A stretch of DNA of 64,000 nucleotides from positions 62,001-126,000 of the forward strand of contig NZ_JAHHQJ010000006.1 of assembly GCF_020026455.1 (NCBI RefSeq), written 5' to 3'. Within the stretch, counting starts at the first letter, position 1. Each line of letters begins with the position of its first letter. Below, piece after piece: positions 36,784-44,816 of the stretch. A model generated the notes under the pieces. The model was given only the letters and a program-made list of their open reading frames with translations, ran no database searches and was not told where the DNA came from. A program made the translations under genes and the position numbers. Source of the DNA: Alistipes sp. GTDB taxonomy: Bacteria; Bacteroidota; Bacteroidia; Bacteroidales; Rikenellaceae.

Positions 36784-36863
36784 TCAAAGGGGTGCCTTAC
36801 TGTCAGGCTGAGATTATACCCATTGAACCGGAGACGGGTAATGCCGAGACCGGGACGAAGCGT
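36784..36863 (+). ncRNA. TPP riboswitch (THI element)
   Basis: The conserved core of the thiamine-pyrophosphate aptamer is present in order: GGGGTGCC (36789-36796), GGCTGAGA (36807-36814), ACCC followed by GAACC, GACGGGTAATGCC with the TAATGCC pocket (about 36832-36845), and the closing GGGA. It lies 52 bases before the start codon of a TonB-dependent receptor followed by a PnuC-type transporter. A later ACCCCTTT (36878-36885) can pair perfectly with AAAGGGGT (36786-36793) at the 5' edge of the aptamer, so a ligand-dependent switch between two folds is possible. TPP binding should reduce expression, as usual for this class. Confidence 0.95.
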
Positions 36864-36914
36864 AATCAACAACACATACCCCTTTTCAGTCTATTAACTC
36901 AACAAAGTTTAACG

Positions 36915-39233
36915 ATGAAAAGGATTCTTCTGATTCTTACGGCTGCCGCGCTCTGCACGGCCACCCATCTGCGGGCCGAAGCGCTCGCCGAACAGGACGA
37001 ACAGCGAAATGCGGGTCCGAACGCCGAAACCTCCGGAGAGGATTCGGTCAAAATGTACCGTCTGCAGGAGGTCGAGGTGACCGCCACACGCGCAACCCCG
37101 ACCACTCCGGTTGCCTACTCCGACATCCGGCGCGAAGAGATCGTCCGCAACAGCTACGGAACCGACATCCCCTCGCTGCTGGCCATGACCCCCTCGATGA
37201 TCGCCACCAACGAAACGGGTATCGGCATCGGCGGTACGGCCGTGCGCCTGCGCGGTACGGACCCGACGCGTCTCAACGTCACGATCAACGGCGTGGCGAT
37301 GAACAACCCCGACTCCCACTCGATGTACTGGTACGACACCCCCGACCTGATCTCGGCCGTGGGAAGCATCCAGGTACAGCGCGGTGCCGGCATCTCGACC
37401 AACGGCACGGGAGCCTTCGGCGGAGCGATCAACATGACCACCGACGCCCTGCAAACCGAATTCGGCGGCGACGCATCGCTCTCCTACGGCTCGTACAACA
37501 CCAACAAGCAGGCCGTGCACATCTCCTCGGGCCTGATGGGCGGCCACTGGACCCTCGACGCGCGTCTGACGCACATCGGATCGGACGGCTACATCGACCG
37601 CGGAGCCACCGACCTCAAATCCTACATGTTCCAGGCGGGCTACTACAACGGCAACACGATGCTCAAGTTCGTTTCGTTCGGCGGCAAGGCCAAAACGGGC
37701 CTCACCTACACGGGTGCGACGAAAGAGGAGATGCGCCTCAACGGCCGCAGATTCCACACCGAGGGCATGTACTACACCTCGAACGGACCGCACTCCTATT
37801 ATTATATGGATGGCGACGAGCGGCAGCGCGCCACGGTAGACTATTACGACGACCAGACGGACAACTACCTGCAAATCAACAACCAGCTGGTGCTCTCCCA
37901 CCGTTTCAACGAAAAGTGGAGCCTGAATGCCACGGGATTCTACACCTACGGCTACGGCTTCTACAAGCAGTATAAGGACGGACGCACGCTTTCCGAATAC
38001 CTCAATATCCCGTCTGACGTGGCCGCCGGCAAGGAGGCCGACCTGATCCGCGAGAAGATCATGCGCAACCACCTCGGAGGCCTGAACGTCTCGGCAGCCT
38101 ACTCGGTCCGGAACCTCGACCTCGCCTTCGGCGGTTCGTACAGCTACTACTCCTGCCCCCACTGGGGTGTGCTCGACTGGGTGAACGGGCTGGAAAGCAA
38201 CCAGATCGGCGGCCGCTGGTACGACAACGACGTGGACAAGCACGACGCCAACCTCTTCGCACGCGCCAACTGGTCCGTGGCCAAAGGGCTGCGACTCTTC
38301 GCAGACCTCCAGTACCGCTATGTCAGCTATCAGGCATGGGGCGTCAACGACAACTTCATTTCGGAAGAGACAGGCATGCAGCCCATCGACGTGGACAAAC
38401 AGTACCACTTCTTCAATCCCCGCGCGGGTGTGAGCTACACGCTCGCCGAGCGCAACAACTTCTATCTCTCGTTCGCCGTGGCACAGAAGGAACCCACGCG
38501 CAGCGACTTCACCGACCGCTACAAGTTCGCCGAGGTGAACACCTACCCCTCGTCAGAAAAACTCTACGACTGGGAGCTGGGCTACCAGTACACGGCACCG
38601 CGTCTCTCGCTGGGAGTGAACCTCTACTACATGAAGTACAAGGACCAGCTCGTGCCGACGGGCATGGTCAACGACGGCAGCGACGCCCTCAACACCAACG
38701 TTGCGGACAGCTACCGCCGGGGTGTGGAACTGTCGGCTTCGTGGCGCGTAACCGGATGGTTCACCGCGGGGGCCAACGCCACCTTCTCGCAGAACCGCAT
38801 CGAGAACTACGTCGATGCCCTGAAGGACAGCCCCACCTACGGTAAGGAACTGGGCGACATGACCATCGCCTATTCGCCCGACGTCATCGCCAACACCTTG
38901 CTGAATTTCCACTACCGCGGTTTCGAAGCCGTGTTCCACACCCAGTATGTCGGCAAGCAGTATTTCACCAACAACGAGAACGACGCCCTGTCGCTGGATT
39001 CCTACTGTGTGACCAACCTCAACCTGGCGTACACGTTCCGCACCCGCACGGCGCGCAGCGTACGGCTGGGTCTGCTGGTCAACAACCTGTTCAACACGGA
39101 ATACGAGAGCAACGGCTACGGATATTCGTACATGGACACCTGGAGCGGCTCCACGCCGGTACGCATCGACGAGGCCTACTACTTCCCGCAGGCCCCGCTG
39201 AATGTGCTGGCAAACGTCACGGTGAAATTTTAA
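36915..39233 (+). CDS. TonB-dependent outer-membrane receptor, predicted thiamine uptake
   Basis: A 772-residue outer-membrane receptor. Signal peptide about 1-21, then a TonB-box-like stretch before LQEVEVTATRA (about 50-60), the plug domain (about 65-180, with VRLRGTDPTRLNVTINGV and IQVQRGAGISTNGTGAFGGA) and a 22-strand-type barrel ending in the C-terminal Phe (NVTVKF). TonB energy drives import of bound ligand across the outer membrane. The TPP riboswitch upstream and a PnuT-like gene downstream make thiamine or a thiamine derivative the likely ligand; this is inference from context. Confidence 0.92.
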   Translation: MKRILLILTAAALCTATHLRAEALAEQDEQRNAGPNAETSGEDSVKMYRLQEVEVTATRATPTTPVAYSDIRREEIVRNSYGTDIPSLLAMTPSMIATNETGIGIGGTAVRLRGTDPTRLNVTINGVAMNNPDSHSMYWYDTPDLISAVGSIQVQRGAGISTNGTGAFGGAINMTTDALQTEFGGDASLSYGSYNTNKQAVHISSGLMGGHWTLDARLTHIGSDGYIDRGATDLKSYMFQAGYYNGNTMLKFVSFGGKAKTGLTYTGATKEEMRLNGRRFHTEGMYYTSNGPHSYYYMDGDERQRATVDYYDDQTDNYLQINNQLVLSHRFNEKWSLNATGFYTYGYGFYKQYKDGRTLSEYLNIPSDVAAGKEADLIREKIMRNHLGGLNVSAAYSVRNLDLAFGGSYSYYSCPHWGVLDWVNGLESNQIGGRWYDNDVDKHDANLFARANWSVAKGLRLFADLQYRYVSYQAWGVNDNFISEETGMQPIDVDKQYHFFNPRAGVSYTLAERNNFYLSFAVAQKEPTRSDFTDRYKFAEVNTYPSSEKLYDWELGYQYTAPRLSLGVNLYYMKYKDQLVPTGMVNDGSDALNTNVADSYRRGVELSASWRVTGWFTAGANATFSQNRIENYVDALKDSPTYGKELGDMTIAYSPDVIANTLLNFHYRGFEAVFHTQYVGKQYFTNNENDALSLDSYCVTNLNLAYTFRTRTARSVRLGLLVNNLFNTEYESNGYGYSYMDTWSGSTPVRIDEAYYFPQAPLNVLANVTVKF

Positions 39234-39310
39234 CCGACACAGGGCGTCGGATTTCGATGTCTCCGGACGGATTCCCGGCCTTGAGCCGACCTGCCCGGCG
39301 CCCGTAATGA

Positions 39311-39934
39311 ATGACAACGATGGACTGGAAACTCATCCTGCAAATCGCCGGGGTTGCGCTCGGACTTCTCTACCTGTGGCTCGAATACCGCGCCGACATC
39401 CGGCTGTGGATCGTGGGGCTTATCATGCCCTTGATTCACGGGGCACTCTACTACAAATCGGGGCTGTATGCCGACTGCTCGATGCAGGCCTACTACGTGC
39501 TGGCGGGGCTGTACGGATGGCTCGTGTGGCGCAGAAGGGGCCGAAAAGCAGAGGCCGGGCAGAGCGGCCGTGAAGATACGGCGGGTCTCGGGCCAGCCGA
39601 GGCACTGCGCATCGCCCACACGCCCCTGCGGACGGTTCCAGCGCTCGCGACAGTGTACGTTGCGGCGCATGCGGCGCTCTACCTGCTGCTGACCCGCTTC
39701 ACGGACAGCACCGTGCCCTTCTGGGACGCGGGGACCACGGCGCTGTCGATCGTGGCGATGTGGATGCTTTCGCGCAAACTGGTCGAGCAATGGCTCGTAT
39801 GGCTGGTCGTGGACCTGGTGACCGTCGGGCTGTATCTCTACAAGGACCTGCCCTACACCGCAGGACTCTACGCCCTCTACTCGGCGCTGGCCCTGGCGGG
39901 TTACATCCGCTGGCGGCGACAGGCTCGGGCTTAG
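39311..39934 (+). CDS. pnuT: PnuC-family transporter, predicted thiamine transporter PnuT
   Basis: A 207-residue inner-membrane protein with about six or seven predicted helices. The aromatic-rich LLYLWLEYRADIRLWIVGLIM and SMQAYYVLAGLYGWLVWRR segments match the PnuC fold, in which conserved Trp, Tyr and Asn residues line the vitamin site. PnuC proteins carry nicotinamide riboside, but those under TPP riboswitch control beside a TonB receptor are assigned to thiamine (PnuT). Start 39311 (ATG) or 39320 (ATG three codons later); the 77-base gap after the receptor has no promoter box. Confidence 0.88.
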   Translation: MTTMDWKLILQIAGVALGLLYLWLEYRADIRLWIVGLIMPLIHGALYYKSGLYADCSMQAYYVLAGLYGWLVWRRRGRKAEAGQSGREDTAGLGPAEALRIAHTPLRTVPALATVYVAAHAALYLLLTRFTDSTVPFWDAGTTALSIVAMWMLSRKLVEQWLVWLVVDLVTVGLYLYKDLPYTAGLYALYSALALAGYIRWRRQARA

Positions 39935-39954
39935 AAAAAGTCCGTTTTACAGAC

Positions 39955-39995
39955 AAGCAGGCGAACACGGGTCAGAAGCCCATGTTCGCCTGCTT
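39955..39995. terminator. long hairpin after pnuT, probable transcript end
   Basis: A 17-position stem with one mismatch (AAGCAGGCGAACA at 39955-39967 with its complement at 39983-39995, extended by GGG/CCC inside). It lacks a T run on the plus strand, so it may act as an mRNA 3'-end stabiliser or a Rho-assisted terminator instead of an intrinsic one. Confidence 0.5.
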
Positions 39996-40103
39996 CGTAT
40001 TCGGAGAGAGGGTGGGGGGGGGCAGAGTGAAACTGCCGGCCGCAGTCTGCACACGGATCAGTGATGCCAAGAACACTGCCGGCCCATCGTCACCGCATCG
40101 TCA

Positions 40104-40192
40104 TCGGAGCCGGAGATGGAGTCGGAGTTGAAGTTGAAGTCAGAGCAGGAGTTGGGGTCGGAGCCGAAGTTGAAATCGTCACCGGAGCCGGA
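40104..40192. repeat. low-complexity GGAGTC/GAAGTT hexamer-like repeat
   Basis: About 14 degenerate six-base units of the type CGGAGC, GGAGTT, GAAGTT, GAAGTC lie just beyond the yjbR stop codon. Read on the minus strand in a different frame from yjbR they encode a Pro/Thr/Ser-rich string, so a frameshift near the yjbR end would append it. No independent gene is supported. Confidence 0.65.
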
Positions 40193-40196
40193 AGGA

Positions 40197-40580
40197 TCAT
40201 TCCGGCAGCCCGTGCTCTTCGACATGGCGCAGGATCTCCTCGCGCAGACTCCGGGGTGTGACGCTCTGCCGCAGAACCAGCAGGTAGGAGTTGCGGATCT
40301 GCTCGCGAATGAAGGCGTCGGGCAAGTCGCCCGCGGTGCGGATGCCGTTCCAGTGCCTCTTGTTGAAATAGCGGGCCGGGCCGACCTCCTCGTAGCGCTC
40401 GCGCAACCGGACCGCCTCGTCGGGGTCGCACTTCACGGCCACCTGACCGAAATCGTTCATATCCGCACAGGCGTACATCTTCCCGCCGATCTTGTAGACC
40501 AGCGTCGTCTCATCGAACGGCGTCGATTCCTCCGTGAGGGGCAGCGACAGGCAATAGTCGCGGAAACTCAAAACATCCAT
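40197..40580 (-). CDS. MmcQ/YjbR family DNA-binding-fold protein
   Basis: A 127-residue cytoplasmic protein of the MmcQ/YjbR family (CyaY-like fold). Landmarks are LSFRDYCLSLPLTEESTPF, LVYKIGGKMYACADM, VAVKCDPDEAVRLRERY and the FNKRHWNGIRTAGDLPD turn. Biochemical role is not established; DNA binding is suggested only from structure. The start at 40580 (MDVLSFRD) is chosen because the family starts there and a -7 box lies 17 bases upstream; the open frame runs much further without support. Confidence 0.9.
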   Translation of the reverse strand: MDVLSFRDYCLSLPLTEESTPFDETTLVYKIGGKMYACADMNDFGQVAVKCDPDEAVRLRERYEEVGPARYFNKRHWNGIRTAGDLPDAFIREQIRNSYLLVLRQSVTPRSLREEILRHVEEHGLPE

Positions 40581-40596
40581 AACGGGTTCTTTTTCC

Positions 40597-40604
40597 CAAA
40601 GATA
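40597..40604 (-). promoter_or_regulatory. -7 box for the yjbR-like gene
   Basis: TATCTTTG on the minus strand, 17 bases before the ATG at 40580. Confidence 0.65.
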
Positions 40605-40665
40605 TGCTTTTTTTGGCACATCTATTGCGTGCCGAAGTGAAGTAAAACCAAAATCAGGGTAAAAA

Positions 40666-41316
40666 ATGAAAAAAATTCTCCTCTGTGTACCGCTGCTGAC
40701 GATCTTCGCAGCAGGATTTCTCGGTTGCTCGCAACAGCGGCAATGGAACCACGAACAGCGCAAGGCGATGCGCGAAGCGCTGCGCAGCTACCGCCAGATG
40801 GTGTACCTCGACGACCTGAACGATGCCGAATTTGTGCTCTTCACCGACCAGGTGGCCGGACAGCTCGAAAACAGTTATCCCGTCTACGTGGAGTTCGTCC
40901 AGATGCAGGGCGTCGACGACACGGTGGACATGGTGGTTGTTTCGACGATTGTCGACGAACTGAATGCCGACGCCCACAACATGCGGCACATCTTCCCCTA
41001 CAAGGATCTCGTGGCGCAGGGTGTGCTCCCCGCAGGGCTTGACCACGAGCAGCAGAAAGCCTTTTACAACTGCTTCGCGGCGAAGGTCAATGCGACGTAC
41101 TCCACGATGGGCCAGTTCTTCAACGCCATTCTGGCCGACACGAGCGACATGTCGCAGATCCGCCAACTGGAAAGCCAGTGCGCCAACGACCTTTTCAGCT
41201 GGGTGGTGACCGAAGTGGAGGTCATCGAGACCGTCCCGGAAGGCCCCTCGGCACAGGCACAGACGCAGTCCCCGACAACCCCGGCCAAGGCTCCGGCAAC
41301 CCCGGCCAAGAAATAG
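40666..41316 (+). CDS. predicted lipoprotein, function unknown
   Basis: A 216-residue lipoprotein: the signal peptide ends in a lipobox FLGCS with Cys21, so it is predicted to be lipidated and envelope-attached. The mature part is mainly helical and acidic, with two further Cys (CFAAK and ESQCAND segments). The tail is low-complexity Thr, Pro, Ala and Lys (PTTPAKAPATPAKK), suggesting a flexible or wall-contacting end. No recognised domain. No clear promoter box was found in the short region shared with the divergent yjbR-like gene. Confidence 0.75.
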   Translation: MKKILLCVPLLTIFAAGFLGCSQQRQWNHEQRKAMREALRSYRQMVYLDDLNDAEFVLFTDQVAGQLENSYPVYVEFVQMQGVDDTVDMVVVSTIVDELNADAHNMRHIFPYKDLVAQGVLPAGLDHEQQKAFYNCFAAKVNATYSTMGQFFNAILADTSDMSQIRQLESQCANDLFSWVVTEVEVIETVPEGPSAQAQTQSPTTPAKAPATPAKK

Positions 41317-41340
41317 CCCCGGAATCCGTTCCGACAGAAA

Positions 41341-41376
41341 CAAAGCGGTGCGCACCTCACGATGCGCACCGCTTTG
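41341..41376. terminator. hairpin between convergent lipoprotein and uxuA genes
   Basis: A perfect 14-bp stem (41341-41354 with 41363-41376) and an eight-base loop. Only short T or A runs adjoin it on either strand (the stem ends CTTTG), so it can serve both convergent genes but is a modest intrinsic terminator. Confidence 0.65.
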
Positions 41377-41396
41377 TCGTACATGCGACGGTCTGT

Positions 41397-42575
41397 CTAT
41401 TTATCCGCGAACAGCGACCGGGCGATGCCCAGCTCCAGTCCCCGCAGTTCGGCCAGGCCGCGCAGACGCCCCAGGCACGAATAGCCCGGATTGGTCTTCT
41501 TCTTCAGATCGTCGATCATCTGGTGGCCGTGGTCCGGACGCATCGGAATCGAGATGTGCCGACGCTGCTGGATCTCCAGCAGGGCCTTCATCACGTCGTA
41601 CATCGGCACGTCACCCTCCAAATGGTTGGCTTCGTAGAAATTGCCCTCGGTATCGCGCTGCGTCGAACGCAGGTGGACGAAATTCACCCGGTCGCCCTGC
41701 CGCAGCATCATCCCCGGCAGATCATTCGCGGCCGACACGCCGAACGAACCGGTGCAGAGACACAGGCCGTTCGAGGGGTTGGGAACCGCCTCGACCAATT
41801 TCTGAAAGTCCGATTCGGTGGAGAGGATGCGGGGCAGCCCGAGGATCGGGAATGGAGGATCGTCGGGATGGATCGCCAGTGCCACTCCCACCTCGTCGGC
41901 CACGGGAGCCACCTCGCGCAGGAAAGCCACGAGGTTTGCACGCAGTGTCTCGGCCGTGATATTCGCATAACGGTCCAGCTCCCGCTGGAACTGCTCCAGC
42001 GTGAAGCTCTCCTCCGAACCGGGCAGACCCGCGATCATGTTGCGGGTGACAAGTTCCTTTTCCGCATCGTCCATCCCGCGGAAACGGGTCTCGGCAGCGG
42101 CACGCTCGGCCTCGGAATAGTCCTTCTCGGCACCGGGGCGCTTCAGGATGAAGAGGTCGAAGGCCACGAACGCCGCACGCTCGAAGCGCAGGGCCCGCGA
42201 ACCGTCGGGAAGTTCGTAGGCGAGGTTCGTGCGCGTCCAGTCCAGCACGGGCATAAAGTTATAGGTGACAATCCGGATGCCGCATGCCGCAAGGTTGCGG
42301 AGCGTCTGTTTGTAATTCTCGATATAGCGTCCGAAATCGCCCGTGCGGGTCTTGATATGCTCGTGGACGGGAACACTCTCCACGACCGACCAGCAAAGAC
42401 CGGCATCGGCGACCATCTTCCGGCGTTTTTCGATCTCCCCGACACTCCACACCTCACCGTTGGGGATGTGATGAAGAGCCGTCACGATGTCGGTGGCCCC
42501 GGCTTGACGAATGTCCTGAAGGCTTACGGGGTCGCCGGGACCATACCAGCGCCAGGACTGTTTGCAAAGATACAT
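41397..42575 (-). CDS. uxuA: mannonate dehydratase
   Basis: Dehydrates D-mannonate to 2-keto-3-deoxygluconate in hexuronate (glucuronate) breakdown. The 392-residue TIM-barrel product begins with LCKQSWRWYGPGDPVSLQDIRQAG and has the metal-binding region ALAIHPDDPPFPILGLPRI, LCLCTGSFG, FVHLRST and the RPDHGHQMIDD block with its conserved His, all diagnostic of UxuA. It lies 205 bases downstream of the SDR gene in a LacI-headed cluster; that gap has no recognised gene. A promoter-like TATCTTTG directly after its ATG is probably coding coincidence. Confidence 0.96.
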   Translation of the reverse strand: MYLCKQSWRWYGPGDPVSLQDIRQAGATDIVTALHHIPNGEVWSVGEIEKRRKMVADAGLCWSVVESVPVHEHIKTRTGDFGRYIENYKQTLRNLAACGIRIVTYNFMPVLDWTRTNLAYELPDGSRALRFERAAFVAFDLFILKRPGAEKDYSEAERAAAETRFRGMDDAEKELVTRNMIAGLPGSEESFTLEQFQRELDRYANITAETLRANLVAFLREVAPVADEVGVALAIHPDDPPFPILGLPRILSTESDFQKLVEAVPNPSNGLCLCTGSFGVSAANDLPGMMLRQGDRVNFVHLRSTQRDTEGNFYEANHLEGDVPMYDVMKALLEIQQRRHISIPMRPDHGHQMIDDLKKKTNPGYSCLGRLRGLAELRGLELGIARSLFADK

Positions 42576-42780
42576 GGTTGTTTTGTTTTCAGGTTTTCAA
42601 ATTGGTTTCACATACGCGGCTTGCTCCGCCGCAGGCTCCCCTTCGTCCGCACCGCTGCAAGCGCTTCGCCGGGCGTCCGCTCCGAAACGGGCGCCTGCCC
42701 GCGGAACGGAACTTACCCCGCAAGAACGGCGCGCGGCTGGCCGGGGAGCCGGATGTTGCCACCGGGCCGATCCCGCGCCG

Positions 42781-43593
42781 TCAAATCGAGAAGGCATCGA
42801 AGCCGCCGTCGACAACGACCAGTGCACCCGTCACGAACGACGAGGCGTCGCTGACGAGGTAGTGGATCGTCCCCAGCAGCTCCTCCGGCTCGGCGAAGCG
42901 TCCGGCGGGCGTGTGCGCGATGATCGACCGCGCACGGTCGGTGTACGAACCGTCCTCGTTGATCAGCAGCGCGCGGTTCTGGTTCGTCAGCAGAAAGCCC
43001 GGAACGATGGCGTTGACGCGCATCTCGGGGCTGAATTTCTGTGCCAGTTCGGCAGCCATGTACTTCGTATAGTTGCCGATGGCGGCCTTGGCGGCTCCGT
43101 AGCCCACCACACGGGTCAGCGGACGCAATGCCGATTCGGAGCAGAAGTTGACGATCACACCCTTCTTGCGGGCCGTCATGGCCTCGCCGAAGACCGTCGT
43201 GGGCAGCACCGTGCCGAACAGATTGAGGTCGACGACCTTGCGGAAGGCTTCGATCTCCAGGTCGAGGAACGACTTGTCGGGAGCGATCGTCGCACCGCCC
43301 ATATTGCCGCCCGCGGCATTCAGGAGGATATCAATCTGCCCCCAGGCCCCGAGGATCGCCTCGCGGTTCGAGACGAGCACCTCGCGGTTCAACACATCGG
43401 TTGCAAAGAACAACGCATCGCCACCCGCGACGCGAATTTCGTCGACGAGCGCTTCGCCCGCCTTCTCGTCGCGGTCGAGCACCGCGACGCGTGCGCCCTG
43501 CTCTGCGAGGTAGGCGCAGATCGAGCGGCCCAGAATTCCGGCACCTCCCGTCACGACGACGACACGGCCCCGGATGTCAAAGAGATTTTTCAT
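42781..43593 (-). CDS. SDR-family D-mannonate oxidoreductase (UxuB-like role)
   Basis: A 270-residue short-chain dehydrogenase. The NAD(P) motif TGGAGILGRSI lies near residues 15-25, NAAGGN follows near residue 90, and the catalytic pair is in VVGYGAAKAAIGNYTKY. It matches the SDR-type enzymes that reduce D-fructuronate to D-mannonate in Bacteroidota, which are unrelated to the E. coli UxuB fold. Position between the LacI regulator (gap five bases) and uxuA supports this role: its product would be the UxuA substrate. Confidence 0.9.
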   Translation of the reverse strand: MKNLFDIRGRVVVVTGGAGILGRSICAYLAEQGARVAVLDRDEKAGEALVDEIRVAGGDALFFATDVLNREVLVSNREAILGAWGQIDILLNAAGGNMGGATIAPDKSFLDLEIEAFRKVVDLNLFGTVLPTTVFGEAMTARKKGVIVNFCSESALRPLTRVVGYGAAKAAIGNYTKYMAAELAQKFSPEMRVNAIVPGFLLTNQNRALLINEDGSYTDRARSIIAHTPAGRFAEPEELLGTIHYLVSDASSFVTGALVVVDGGFDAFSI

Positions 43594-43598
43594 GTTTT

Positions 43599-44672
43599 TC
43601 AGATGATGTTGTTGGTATAATACGGTATGTTCTCTTTCAGCAGAATGTCGATGGGCATGTTGTTGACCCTCGCCGGAGCGCGGCCCTCGACAAACCATTC
43701 GCACAGGGCCATCACCGCACGGTAGCCCTGGGCCTCGGGACGCTGGGCCACGAGCGCCGTCACCACGCCTGCGGAGAGCATCTCCCCGTTGCGGCGGATC
43801 ACATCGTAGCCCACCAGCCGCACGCCCTCGAGCCGCCTTGCCGCCAGATAGCCCGCCAGAATGTAACACGTCGAATTGAAGGTCACGGCCCCGGCGACCT
43901 GCGGATGGCTGCGCATCAGTTCGTCCAGCACGCGGGTGTTGTAGGTCTCGTCGTCTAGCCGCAGCGCAGCGTAGTGCAGCCGGCCCCGGAATCCGTGTGC
44001 TTCGAGGTAGCTGCGGAATCCCGCCTCGCGGTTGCGCCACTGGTTCGAACCGCCGTCGCCCCGGGGAACGATCCGCCCCACGACGATGTCGGCCTCGGGA
44101 TCGAGCCGGTCGGACAGCAGCCGCGCGGCGACCGCCCCGGCGTCGAACGACGATGTGCCGAAATAGGCCAGCCGGTTGCAGGCGGGGATGTCCGAATCGA
44201 CGAAGACATAGGGCACACCCCGGGCATCGAGTTCACGGGCAAACGGCTCGACCCGCTCCGCAAAGAGCGTGGCGATCACCGCGCCATCGAACTCCTCGCA
44301 CCGCAGCGTCTCCAGCAGGTTATCGAACGACGTCCGGTCGTACTGATCGAAGTAGAAACGGCGGACCACGACGTTGTAACGCATGGCCTCGGCCTCGGAA
44401 CGGGCGATTCCGGCCTCGAAATCGGCCCAGTATTCGCCCGGCGCGAAGCGGGGCATGACCACGCAGATCGTATACCTGCGGCCCGATGCCAGCGAGCGGG
44501 CGATCAGGTTGGGACGGTAGTCGACCCGCCGCAACACCTCGTTGATGCGCGCGAGATTCTCTGCCGAGACCTTGCCGCGGTTGTGGATCACGCGGTCGAC
44601 CGTCGCTGCCGACACCCCTGCCATGCGGGCGATGTCGACGATGCGGACTGTGGTATGGTTGTTGTCGGACAT
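43599..44672 (-). CDS. LacI-family transcriptional regulator of the hexuronate cluster
   Basis: A 357-residue regulator. The N-terminal helix-turn-helix is VRIVDIARMAGVSAATVDRVIHNRG (about residues 9-33), followed by the hinge PNLIARSLASGRR and a periplasmic-binding-protein-like effector domain (about 68-345) with FVDSD and YDVIRRNGEMLSAG segments. It heads an operon with the mannonate oxidoreductase and uxuA, so a hexuronate or its ketose is the likely effector. A 36-bp perfect palindrome 52 bases upstream is the obvious operator candidate, implying autoregulation. Confidence 0.93.
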   Translation of the reverse strand: MSDNNHTTVRIVDIARMAGVSAATVDRVIHNRGKVSAENLARINEVLRRVDYRPNLIARSLASGRRYTICVVMPRFAPGEYWADFEAGIARSEAEAMRYNVVVRRFYFDQYDRTSFDNLLETLRCEEFDGAVIATLFAERVEPFARELDARGVPYVFVDSDIPACNRLAYFGTSSFDAGAVAARLLSDRLDPEADIVVGRIVPRGDGGSNQWRNREAGFRSYLEAHGFRGRLHYAALRLDDETYNTRVLDELMRSHPQVAGAVTFNSTCYILAGYLAARRLEGVRLVGYDVIRRNGEMLSAGVVTALVAQRPEAQGYRAVMALCEWFVEGRAPARVNNMPIDILLKENIPYYTNNII

Positions 44673-44702
44673 GGTTTACGCAGTTCTTTGGCGTTACATC
44701 GG

Positions 44703-44710
44703 CAAAGCTA
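44703..44710 (-). promoter_or_regulatory. -7 box for the LacI-mannonate operon
   Basis: TAGCTTTG on the minus strand, 31 bases before the regulator ATG. The palindrome at 44724-44759 would cover its -33 region. Confidence 0.65.
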
Positions 44711-44723
44711 TGCAAATTTTTCG

Positions 44724-44759
44724 AAAATATCAAGTGTGTGCGCACACACTTGATATTTT
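44724..44759. promoter_or_regulatory. 36-bp perfect palindrome, probable LacI-family operator
   Basis: Half-site AAAATATCAAGTGTGTGC (44724-44741) is followed at once by its exact reverse complement (44742-44759), with the central C-G step common to LacI-family operators. It lies 14 to 49 bases upstream of the -7 box, where a bound repressor would block the -33 contact. A hairpin function is less likely because the terminator of the neighbouring gene lies separately at 44765-44804. Confidence 0.8.
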
Positions 44760-44764
44760 TAAGC

Positions 44765-44804
44765 AAAAAAAGCCGGATCCGACAAGGATCCGGCCCTCTT
44801 TTTT
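44765..44804 (-). terminator. terminator of the dgk-pepD operon, bidirectional character
   Basis: A nine-base perfect stem GCCGGATCC (44772-44780) pairs with GGATCCGGC (44786-44794) across a GACAA loop. The minus strand continues into seven T; the plus strand also has CTCTTTTTT beyond it. Confidence 0.9.
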
Positions 44805-44816
44805 CATGGGAGCGCG

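Noticed and set aside
42565..42572. TATCTTTG promoter-like octamer directly after the uxuA start codon
   Set aside because: It encodes residues 2-4 of UxuA (YLC) and a start there would lie inside the gene with no further suitable start codon.
44724..44759. Palindrome as a terminator of the lipid kinase gene
   Set aside because: A clear terminator with T runs already lies between it and that gene, and the palindrome sits at the promoter of the LacI gene.
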